Assembly: GCA_009837685.1 (NCBI GenBank)
Contig: VXTA01000116.1
Location: 1-5,624, forward strand
Source: Chloroflexota bacterium
GTDB taxonomy: Bacteria; Chloroflexota; Dehalococcoidia; Lucifugimonadales; Lucifugimonadaceae
Direction of reading: 5' to 3'
DNA: 5,624 nucleotides
Shown: positions 1 through 5,624 of the stretch, piece by piece
How positions within the stretch are numbered: position 1 is the stretch's first letter
Layout of the letters: every line of letters begins with the position of its first letter
Made by a program: the position numbers and the translations under genes
Notes under the pieces: model-generated
The model's database searches: none
Seen by the model: only the letters and a program-made list of their open reading frames with translations
What the model was told of the DNA's origin: nothing

Positions 1-260
1 TTTACGACTGTTAACGTAGCCGATCCGCGCCACCCTATGAATCCTGCGAGCCCGATTGGGCAGTTGGGAGGTTCAGGTCACGAGCTCCCGGGCGAGTTCC
101 CACGGACGATGCGCATCCTTTCAGCTACCGGATGCTCTCTTTCGCTATCGGGACCGTGGTACTGTTCCCGTTCATAGCATTAGCATTTGCTAGTGTGCAC
201 ATCAATTATGCCACACGTTACGGATTTCGCAAAACACCCTGCTAGACAACTCGATTAGAA
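1..260. other. Left-edge stretch with no convincing gene
   Basis: No recognisable gene lies here. On the plus strand, frame 1 is open from the window edge to a TAG at 175-177. It could be the tail of a gene that begins outside, but its 58 residues match no family I know. Frame 3 is open from base 15 to a TAG at 243-245 and ends in a hydrophobic segment, listed separately. The minus strand is broken by many stops in all frames. I see no clear -35/-10 promoter pair, no strong ribosome binding site and no terminator hairpin with a T-run, although a promoter for the acetyltransferase at 261 would be expected here. Confidence 0.5.
132..245 (+). CDS. Possible 37-residue membrane peptide or remnant of a broken gene
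   Basis: This short frame starts at ATG 132 and ends at TAG 243-245. Residues about 3-22 are strongly hydrophobic (IGTVVLFPFIALAFA is the core) and are followed by a basic tail (RYGFRK), as in a single membrane helix. No Shine-Dalgarno sequence precedes the ATG, and no alternative ATG, GTG or TTG start exists between base 15 and 132. The frame is the same as that of the acetyltransferase at 261, with TAG and five sense codons between them. It could be a tiny membrane protein, the C-terminal end of a gene that has lost its frame, or chance. I do not recognise a family. Confidence 0.2.
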   Translation: MLSFAIGTVVLFPFIALAFASVHINYATRYGFRKTPC

Positions 261-1196
261 ATGGAAATTCGCACAATCACGCGCCATGAGGTGCCCGAAC
301 TGTTTCGAATCCTGCGCGCGGCCGGTCCTCATGGACACCGTGAGTGGCCGTTGACGGATGAAGCAACGTTTGTGGCGACGCTCGACAACCCACGCTTGGA
401 TCCGGATCTCCGACGATGGTCGATTGGATATGAAGAGGGTATACCGGTTGGGTATGCGTTGGTCGAACCGGAGTTGAATATCGGTAGGATTCTCGTTGGA
501 TTGGCTACTGTCGATGGGCGTGACGATGCCTTGGGTTCGTTGCTTCAAGACGGTGTCAGACGCGCTAGGGAACTCTCGGATCAAGATCGGTTCGAGATTC
601 ACGTTGCGGTGCGAGACACTGAATCGAAATCGATCGTTGATGCACTTGAAGCCGCCAGATTCGGTGTGGTTCGAACCGTCCTGAAGATGCGTGTCAACGT
701 TTCACAAGTCGAACTGCCTGATTGCCCTGCGCCTCCCCGATTCGTAGTTCGTGATGCCGATATGTCCGACGCTGCTGAAAGTGCCGCAGTAACTGATCTG
801 CACAATGCATGTTTCACCGATAGTTGGGGTTTCTCTCCGAATACTGTAGAAGAAATCGCTGATCGCACGGCAGCCGATGCCGATCGGAACGGATTTGTGC
901 CGATAGTCGTTTTGGCGGATGCGTCGGATGGCAAGCTAGTCGGGTATAACTGGATCACGCTCAACGAAGGCGATGGACGCGTCGAGATGGTCGGTGTTCA
1001 CCCGAGTATGCGTGGAAAGCGATTAGGTTGGACGATCTTTAACGCCGGAGTCGAACGACTGATCGCGCACCACGCGACGGCGTTGGTGCTGGATGTTGAT
1101 TCCGAAAATCCCCCGGCTCGTAAAATCTACGAATCGGCTGGCTATCGCACCTATTCTGAGGTGCGGTACTACGGTTTGGATGTCGTGAAGCGTTAG
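261..1196 (+). CDS. Tandem GNAT N-acetyltransferase (mycothiol-synthase-like architecture)
   Basis: A cytoplasmic acyltransferase expected to use acetyl-CoA or another acyl-CoA; the acceptor is unknown. The 311 residues form two GNAT units, about 1-145 and 160-311, as in MshD-type proteins. The C-terminal unit looks active. It has an HNACFTDSWGF segment (181-191), the acyl-CoA-binding strand and loop VEMVGVHPSMRGKRLG (241-256), and the N283/A286/Y290/G294-Y295 pattern of the last GNAT motif. The usual RGxGxG/A loop reads R251-G-K-R-L-G, with Arg at one normally Gly position. The N-terminal unit lacks a recognisable CoA loop and is probably structural. ATG 261 fits because the first beta strand (IRTIT) begins immediately after it and an in-frame TAG lies at 243-245. 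No good Shine-Dalgarno precedes it. It converges on the GH15 gene with overlapping stop codons. The family is sure; the substrate is not. Confidence 0.88.
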   Translation: MEIRTITRHEVPELFRILRAAGPHGHREWPLTDEATFVATLDNPRLDPDLRRWSIGYEEGIPVGYALVEPELNIGRILVGLATVDGRDDALGSLLQDGVRRARELSDQDRFEIHVAVRDTESKSIVDALEAARFGVVRTVLKMRVNVSQVELPDCPAPPRFVVRDADMSDAAESAAVTDLHNACFTDSWGFSPNTVEEIADRTAADADRNGFVPIVVLADASDGKLVGYNWITLNEGDGRVEMVGVHPSMRGKRLGWTIFNAGVERLIAHHATALVLDVDSENPPARKIYESAGYRTYSEVRYYGLDVVKR

Positions 1197-3022
1197 GCTC
1201 TTGAACCCAGTGCTCGGTCGAGGTTGAAGGCGGCCGATATCAGAGCGAGGTGCGTGAAGGCTTGGGGGAAGTTGCCGAGATGTTCGCCTTTGGGTCCGAT
1301 CTCCTCAGAGTACAGTCCGAGGTGGTTGGCGTAGCCGAGCATGTGCTCGAACATCATGCGCGCCTCTTCCAGTCGTGAAGGGTCGGAGCGGCCAGCGCGG
1401 GTTAACGCTTCTACCAGCCAGAAAGTGCACATGTTGAAAGTGCCTTCTTCGCCTGTCAAACCGTCTTGTGTCTCGTGGAGGTTGTAGCGGTAGACGAGGT
1501 TCGAGTAGACGAGGCCACCATTAGCCGGGGACCGCTGTATAGCGTCGAGCGTCTTCAACATGCGGGGGTCTGAAGGCGACATGAAGAAGACCATGGGCAT
1601 GATCAGATTGGATGCGTCGAGAGCGTCCCTGCCGTACGCCTGTGTGAAGGCTTCGACGTTGTCGCTCCAACCGTACTTGATGATCTCCTCATAGATCTCG
1701 TCGCGCGTCTTGACCCATTTATCGGTGTCGCTCGGGAACGAACGCTTGGCAGCAAGGCGAATCGCTCGGTCGATGGCGACCCAGCACATCAGTTTGGAGT
1801 AGACGAAATGGGCACGACCACCTCTAACCTCCCATATACCCTCATCGGGGCGTTGCCAGTTGTCGCAGACCCAGTTGACCATCTTCCGCAGGTGCGACCA
1901 GAAGTCGTAAGAGATGGGAGTCTGATATTTATTGGAGAGGTACACCGCGTCCATCAACTCGCCGTAAATGTCGAGTTGCAACTGATCTGCCGCGCCGTTG
2001 CCGATGCGTACCGGCTTGGAATCCATGTAGCCCGAAAGGTGTTCGAGGGTGTGCTCTTCTAGGTCATGGTTACCGTCGATGCCATACATGATCTTCAGCG
2101 TGCCATCGTCTTCGCTTTCCGAACAACGGTCTTGCAACCAGTCCATGAATCGTCCGGCTTCTTCGGTGAGGCCGATTCTGAGCAGGCCATAGACGCTGAA
2201 AGCGGCGTCTCGGATCCATGTGTAGCGGTAGTCCCAGTTCCGCACGCCTCCGAGGTCTTCCGGGAGGCTGGTGGTGGGAGCAGCGACGAAGGCACCGGTG
2301 GGTTCAAAGGTCAACAGTTTTAAGCAGAGGGCTGAGCGGTGGACCATTTCGCGCCAGCGACCAGTGTAGGTGCATTTGCTAATCCACCGACGCCAATAGT
2401 TGACCGTGTCGTCGAAAAGGAGCTCGATGCGATTGGCGTCGAATTTGTCCGCTCTTTCCACATGCTCTACCGCATCGATAACGATGTACTCAGTGTGTCC
2501 TTCATGGATTTCGAAATCGACTTTGACCGAGTCGTCTACGATCTCAGGCTGCACTGTGCTCCAGTATTCCAGCGAAATGTCGGGAGATATGAAACGAACG
2601 TTTTCATCGACGAAAACCGTGTAGTGTTCGTCTCGTCCGTAGTTGAATTTAGGCGAGCAATCGATCTGCATATGGAGATTGCCGCGGATTCCGGTAATCC
2701 GGCGGATAAGAACATGGTCAGTGCCGCCAGCGAAACGGGTGCGGACCGGCATGAAGTCGACCACTTGGGCCACACCTTCGTCCGACGTGAAGTGCGTGAC
2801 CAAGACGTTGGTTTCGGGCAAGTAGTACTGCGTGGAGCGAACGTCGTGATTGATCGGTTTCAGTGAGAAGTGTCCGCCGTTCTCGTCATCGAGGATGGAT
2901 CCGAAGATCGAAGGCGAATCGAAATGCGGCGCGCAGAACCAGTCGATGGTGCCATCAACGCCGACGAGTGCGGCGGTGTAAAGATCTCCGATGATGCCGT
3001 GATCTTCGATACGCAGATACAC
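1193..3022 (-). CDS. Glycoside hydrolase family 15 protein (glucoamylase/trehalase type)
   Basis: Probable inverting alpha-glycosidase that releases glucose from an alpha-glucoside. Bacterial GH15 enzymes include glucoamylases, glucodextranases and actinobacterial trehalases, and the sequence does not settle which this is. The N-terminal beta-sandwich region (about 1-215) opens with the family signature [20 protein letters not shown] and [19 protein letters not shown]. The (alpha/alpha)6 barrel follows, with [16 protein letters not shown] (258-273), GIWEVRGG (395-402; E398 is the likely catalytic acid) and [12 protein letters not shown] (524-535; E526 is the likely catalytic base). The closing [13 protein letters not shown] (583-595) is typical of the family. 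At 609 residues it is full length. There is no signal peptide, so it should be cytoplasmic and act on an internal sugar. The start is GTG at 3022, supported by a well-placed GGAG. It lies 47 bases after the glycosyltransferase gene, probably last in its operon. Confidence 0.93.
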   Translation of the reverse strand: MYLRIEDHGIIGDLYTAALVGVDGTIDWFCAPHFDSPSIFGSILDDENGGHFSLKPINHDVRSTQYYLPETNVLVTHFTSDEGVAQVVDFMPVRTRFAGGTDHVLIRRITGIRGNLHMQIDCSPKFNYGRDEHYTVFVDENVRFISPDISLEYWSTVQPEIVDDSVKVDFEIHEGHTEYIVIDAVEHVERADKFDANRIELLFDDTVNYWRRWISKCTYTGRWREMVHRSALCLKLLTFEPTGAFVAAPTTSLPEDLGGVRNWDYRYTWIRDAAFSVYGLLRIGLTEEAGRFMDWLQDRCSESEDDGTLKIMYGIDGNHDLEEHTLEHLSGYMDSKPVRIGNGAADQLQLDIYGELMDAVYLSNKYQTPISYDFWSHLRKMVNWVCDNWQRPDEGIWEVRGGRAHFVYSKLMCWVAIDRAIRLAAKRSFPSDTDKWVKTRDEIYEEIIKYGWSDNVEAFTQAYGRDALDASNLIMPMVFFMSPSDPRMLKTLDAIQRSPANGGLVYSNLVYRYNLHETQDGLTGEEGTFNMCTFWLVEALTRAGRSDPSRLEEARMMFEHMLGYANHLGLYSEEIGPKGEHLGNFPQAFTHLALISAAFNLDRALGSRA

Positions 3023-3030
3023 AGTAGATT

Positions 3031-3034
3031 CTCC
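3031..3034 (-). promoter_or_regulatory. Ribosome binding site deciding the GTG start of the GH15 gene
   Basis: On the minus strand GGAG lies eight bases before the GTG at 3022-3020. This supports the GTG start, after which the conserved N-terminal family signature begins within a few residues. Confidence 0.6.
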
Positions 3035-3069
3035 AACCCTATGAGGGCGAACAATGCTTTGGACGGAAA

Positions 3070-4266
3070 TTATCGCAGAGCAACGGTACTCAGGCGCGGT
3101 TTCGCGATTCGATTGTAGATATCTACCAGACCGCTAACAGTCGCATCCCAAGAAAGCGTTTCAGCCCGTTTGCGAGCCGCCTTGGACATCTCCACGCGAA
3201 GCGTGTCGTTTCCCATCAGTTCGACGATCTTATCGGCGTAAAGCTGCGCGTCTCGTTCGCGGACCAAGTATCCGGTGTCGCCATCGACCACGATTGCTCG
3301 CAAGCCATCAACATCAGCTGCGATCGCGGGTGTTGCGCAAGCTGCGGCTTCTAATACAGCAAGACCAAATGTCTCGTGGAAAGATGGTGCAACGATGCAA
3401 TCGGAATTGGAATAGATTTCGGGAAGCTCGGATTGAGGCAATACCCCGGGTAGCTTCACTCGGTCGGTTAGGCGCAGTTGGGAGATACGGCCAAGCACTC
3501 GGCGGAACTCGTCTGCGGATCCACCACCAACGATCTGCAATTCAGCATCCACTCCTCGACCAACGACAAGTGCAAACGCCTCGATCAAGAGATCCACGCC
3601 CTTCAACGCATCCAGTCTACCGACGTACAAAATGCGTTTTCTAGCTCGCGTATCCGAAGAGGTTGGCGACGATACGAAGCGTTCCGTGTCGACACCGGGC
3701 GGTACGATCACGATCTTGTCCGTGGGCACATCGAACTCTCTCGTGATGTGCTCCGCCTCGCCCTCAGTCCACGCGATGACCACGTCAGATTCTCTAGCGG
3801 CCCGGGCTTCATTGACGAAACGGATCTTGGGCTCGTCCTCCTCCGGGCGTACCCGCTTTTTGATGCTGGCCAACGTGTGGAAACTCGTGACATGTGGAAC
3901 AGTCCAGGAACGCGCCAATTCGCAACCCACAACGCCTGAGAGCCAATAGTGTGAAGTCACCAAATCGAAGGTTCGGTTGTTTACTACGGCATCGCTCTCT
4001 ACGGCGGTGGTGAAATCGGATAGGGTTTCGGGGATTCGATCTTTAGGTAGCGTTATTTCCCCAACTGGTACATGTACCAGTTGGTATCCCAGACTTTCTA
4101 TGTCGTTTTCTATTCCTGGGTGCGTGCGGGAGTAGACAACTACGGCGTCACCGAGACTCTCCAAGCGATGGGCGACTTGATCAACATATACATTCATACC
4201 GCCTGCGTCGGTGCCGCCTGGTTGGATGCACGGGCATCCATGGACACTGATTACCGCGATACGCAT
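3070..4266 (-). CDS. GT4 family glycosyltransferase (MshA / sucrose-phosphate-synthase-like)
   Basis: Retaining GT-B glycosyltransferase that moves a sugar from a nucleotide-sugar donor to an unknown acceptor in the cytoplasm. The N-terminal Rossmann domain (about 1-195) begins MRIAVISVHGCPC and has the glycine loop TDAGGMNVYV (19-28), the acceptor-side motif SHYWLSG (105-111) and SFHTLASIKK (128-137). The C-terminal donor domain has PPGVDTERF (189-197), YVGRLDALKGVDLLIEAF (214-231; R217 and K222 are the expected phosphate contacts) and the EX7E motif E298-E306 within FHETFGLAVLEA. The loop and HYWLSG motif are shared by D-inositol-3-phosphate glycosyltransferase MshA and sucrose-phosphate synthases, but true MshA activity cannot be claimed. 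The 398-residue length is normal. A CPC pair at 11-13 before the loop is unusual to my eye. ATG 4266 has a strong purine-rich site upstream. The gene contains a perfect 24-base palindrome. Confidence 0.92.
   Translation of the reverse strand: MRIAVISVHGCPCIQPGGTDAGGMNVYVDQVAHRLESLGDAVVVYSRTHPGIENDIESLGYQLVHVPVGEITLPKDRIPETLSDFTTAVESDAVVNNRTFDLVTSHYWLSGVVGCELARSWTVPHVTSFHTLASIKKRVRPEEDEPKIRFVNEARAARESDVVIAWTEGEAEHITREFDVPTDKIVIVPPGVDTERFVSSPTSSDTRARKRILYVGRLDALKGVDLLIEAFALVVGRGVDAELQIVGGGSADEFRRVLGRISQLRLTDRVKLPGVLPQSELPEIYSNSDCIVAPSFHETFGLAVLEAAACATPAIAADVDGLRAIVVDGDTGYLVRERDAQLYADKIVELMGNDTLRVEMSKAARKRAETLSWDATVSGLVDIYNRIAKPRLSTVALR
4061..4084. repeat. Perfect 24-base palindrome inside the glycosyltransferase gene
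   Basis: The half-site CCAACTGGTACA at 4061-4072 is followed directly by its exact reverse complement TGTACCAGTTGG at 4073-4084, with no spacer and no mismatch. Symmetry stops at the next base on each side (C4060, T4085). It encodes part of the QLVHVPVG stretch of the glycosyltransferase (about residues 62-68). It could be bound by a dimeric regulator, form a hairpin in the mRNA, be a protein-DNA recognition site of another kind, or be a coincidence of codon choice. Confidence 0.85.
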
Positions 4267-4270
4267 CGAT

Positions 4271-4276
4271 CTCCCC
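4271..4276 (-). promoter_or_regulatory. Ribosome binding site of the GT4 gene
   Basis: On the minus strand GGGGAG sits four bases before ATG 4266-4264. The spacing is a little short, but the match to the Shine-Dalgarno consensus is good. It confirms the start directly before the conserved MRIAVIS strand. Confidence 0.55.
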
Positions 4277-4291
4277 AGTTATGCTCCCGAA

Positions 4292-4305
4292 TATTTGTCC
4301 AAATA
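4292..4305. repeat. Short inverted repeat in the gap before the GT4 gene
   Basis: TATTTG at 4292-4297 and CAAATA at 4300-4305 are exact inverse copies separated by two bases. They lie in the 55-base gap between the acyltransferase stop and the glycosyltransferase start. The site is AT-rich compared with its surroundings and could be a small operator or part of an internal promoter. The loop is too short for a good RNA hairpin and there is no T-run, so it is not a terminator. Confidence 0.3.
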
Positions 4306-4321
4306 GCAGTCGTTGAATGCT

Positions 4322-5335
4322 TTATTGCCGCTTGTCGAGGCGTACGGTATAGATTCTGCGGTCTACTGCGCCAAGGTGGTACTTGTAACGCTCGTCACCC
4401 CGCATGAAGTCGTACACCTTAACCCCCTCATCTATCGAGGTGAGGATGTTTATGGCGTGGTTCAACAAACCAACAGCCAACCACGAACGCTCCGGGACGT
4501 AGCCGCTGTTGTAGAGGTACTTGGTTGCGCCGATCTTGAACGCGATAGACGTCGCCACATTCTCGCCGTTGAGCGTGAGAAAGTACAGCCTTGTAACGTC
4601 CCTCTCGGCCAAGGTGACGGCAACTTCATGGAAGAATCGCTCCCGTTCGACTGTCATGAACTCCTGTTTGTCGATTGAACTACCACGATGGAGGTCGATG
4701 AAATCGCCCATCCTGTCGGCGACCTCGTTCGGAGATTTGTACTCGATCTGCTCAATATCGCCGGCGTTGTAGAGCCTACGCAGTTTGCGACGCAGTTCGT
4801 GTCGATGCTTCTTGGTCAGAGAAGAGAAGTACTCCTCTTGACTGGATGGCAGCGCGATTCTTGGTGCGACGCCTTCGTCCCAGATATGCACATCCCAACC
4901 GATGCCCTCGGCAACTTCTTTGACGGCGTGGATGGTGTGTGAGTCTTCGGGTAACGATTCGAGGACGAGGGCGGTGATTTCAGGATCGTCGTAAAGGGAT
5001 TGGAGCAAGTCTTGGACGTCTTCGGAGCGTAGCTCTGCATCGTGTTTGAAGCCGAGATAGTCTACGAGATCGGTTCCGCCGAGGAAGGTACATACACCCT
5101 CATCATTGTTGGAGTCGAGCCTCAAAGGGGCGATTATTGCGGTCGTGCCGTTCTCCCGGAGCACAGATCGGAGCATCAGCTTCGAGTCGCCGCCGAAGTG
5201 TTCCCACCAGATGCGGTTCCACTCCAACGAGTCGAATGCGGAGCTGGAGGGCATGGAATCGTAAATGCGTTGCCAGTCGTCGGCTAAAGCGTCGAATGTT
5301 GGCGAAGTGATTCTGGATGGCGCAGTGGAGGTCAT
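4322..5335 (-). CDS. BioF2-like / CelD-like GNAT-fold acyltransferase
   Basis: Member of the family annotated as BioF2-like or Acetyltransf_6, related to FemAB proteins by fold and often found in polysaccharide or cell-envelope gene clusters. The 337 residues show a first half (about 30-160) with WNRIWWEHFGGD and a diverged GNAT-like region. A basic helix follows, KKHRHELRRKLRRL (175-188). The second, better conserved GNAT unit (about 195-335) contains LYFLTLNGENVATSIAF (250-266), the YLYNSGYVPE strand and loop (273-282) and the family signature YDFMRGDERYKYHLG (308-322). No signal peptide or membrane helix is visible, so it should be cytoplasmic. ATG 5335 lies 17 bases after the thrC stop and has no clear Shine-Dalgarno, so translation may be coupled to thrC. 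The acyl donor and acceptor are unknown. Its place before a glycosyltransferase suggests a sugar or glycolipid acceptor, by inference only. Confidence 0.88.
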   Translation of the reverse strand: MTSTAPSRITSPTFDALADDWQRIYDSMPSSSAFDSLEWNRIWWEHFGGDSKLMLRSVLRENGTTAIIAPLRLDSNNDEGVCTFLGGTDLVDYLGFKHDAELRSEDVQDLLQSLYDDPEITALVLESLPEDSHTIHAVKEVAEGIGWDVHIWDEGVAPRIALPSSQEEYFSSLTKKHRHELRRKLRRLYNAGDIEQIEYKSPNEVADRMGDFIDLHRGSSIDKQEFMTVERERFFHEVAVTLAERDVTRLYFLTLNGENVATSIAFKIGATKYLYNSGYVPERSWLAVGLLNHAINILTSIDEGVKVYDFMRGDERYKYHLGAVDRRIYTVRLDKRQ

Positions 5336-5352
5336 ATGCGGGGGCAGCGGCT

Positions 5353-5624
5353 TTACTTGCCCAGCAAAGCTGCGACTTGATCTACGTCAGGCTCCACGTA
5401 TTCGAGTTCGACGAGTGCATGGTTCTCTACAGTTGTAGGGTCTTTCAATCCCATGCCCGTCAATATACACACAACGTTCAACCCTTGGAGGTCTTCGCCT
5501 TGTTCTGCGAGCTTCAAAATGCCTGCCACGGAGGCTGCCGACGCGGGTTCGCAGAATATCCCCTCGTCGCGGGCCAGTCTGATGTATGCCTCGATGATCT
5601 CGGCATCGGTGACCGCGTCTATGT
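5353..5624 (-). CDS. thrC: Threonine synthase, C-terminal part (cut by the window edge)
   Basis: PLP-dependent lyase that converts O-phospho-L-homoserine and water to L-threonine and phosphate, the last step of threonine synthesis. Only the last 90 complete codons are in the window; the gene runs off the right edge and its start is outside. The visible part has the hallmark segment EGIFCEPASAASVAGILKLA, followed by NVVCILTGMGLKDPTTVENHA, which matches the end of the catalytic domain in short-form threonine synthases. The residue between the two glycines of TGxG (Met codon at 5452-5454) is often His or Asn in relatives, so this position is variable. The protein ends VDQVAALLGK at TAA 5355-5353. 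The next gene starts 17 bases downstream on the same strand, so thrC probably heads or precedes the shared transcript. Family confidence is high despite truncation. Confidence 0.92.
   Translation of the reverse strand, partial: IDAVTDAEIIEAYIRLARDEGIFCEPASAASVAGILKLAEQGEDLQGLNVVCILTGMGLKDPTTVENHALVELEYVEPDVDQVAALLGK

Noticed and set aside
187..215. Possible promoter upstream of the GNAT gene (TTGCTA followed by AATTATG)
   Set aside because: The matches to -35 and -10 consensus are weak and the spacing is wrong, so I did not annotate it.
255..602. 115-codon open frame on the minus strand over the start of the GNAT gene
   Set aside because: It overlaps the N-terminal GNAT unit in antisense, has no family features, and its neighbouring frames are also open by composition.
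2339..2866. 175-codon open frame on the plus strand
   Set aside because: It lies wholly opposite the GH15 gene, whose family signatures are unmistakable. The frame has no recognisable motif and no ribosome binding site, so it is a shadow of the coding strand.
3037..3047. Small hairpin (CCCT-ATG-AGGG) between the GT4 and GH15 genes
   Set aside because: The stem is only four base pairs with a three-base loop and no T-run follows, so it is not a credible terminator or attenuator.
3478..3939. 153-codon open frame on the plus strand
   Set aside because: It is antisense to the well-supported glycosyltransferase and shows no family features.
4313..4678. 121-codon open frame on the plus strand
   Set aside because: It is antisense to the end of the acyltransferase gene, which contains the YDFMRGDERYKYHLG signature, and is unlikely to be coding.
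5452..5454. Met in the TGxGLKDP motif of threonine synthase
   Set aside because: Relatives carry different residues here (His or Asn are common), so it is normal variation and not a lost catalytic residue.

Overview
The window looks like ordinary bacterial chromosome of moderate GC (about half, judged by eye). It holds four complete genes and one cut gene, tightly packed. The lineage is uncertain. The glycosyltransferase N-terminus (ISVHGCP..., then TDAGGMNVYV) recalls proteins I associate with Chloroflexota, including uncultured marine groups, and more distantly actinobacterial MshA. This is a low-confidence impression from memory. Nothing points to a plasmid, phage, insertion sequence, CRISPR array or RNA gene.

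Layout: bases 1-260 hold no convincing gene. They contain a short hydrophobic reading frame (132-245) that is in frame with the next gene and separated from it by one TAG. At 261-1196 (+) lies a tandem-domain GNAT acetyltransferase of the mycothiol-synthase-like type. Its stop codon overlaps the stop codon of the convergent gene at 1193-3022 (-), a glycoside hydrolase family 15 enzyme (glucoamylase/trehalase type). Continuing upstream on the minus strand are a GT4 retaining glycosyltransferase (3070-4266), a BioF2-like/CelD-like GNAT-fold acyltransferase (4322-5335), and the C-terminal end of threonine synthase, thrC (5353-5624, running off the right edge).

The four minus-strand genes run thrC -> acyltransferase -> glycosyltransferase -> glycosidase with gaps of only 17, 55 and 47 bases, so they may form one transcription unit. 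A glycosyltransferase next to a sugar-acting hydrolase and an acyltransferase suggests formation, modification and turnover of a small glycoside, a glycolipid or a storage/compatible sugar. The product cannot be named from the sequence, and the link to threonine synthesis may be simple co-transcription.

The most striking non-coding signal is a perfect 24-base palindrome at 4061-4084 inside the glycosyltransferase gene. I did not find a clear undescribed system. The rest is explained by known protein families.
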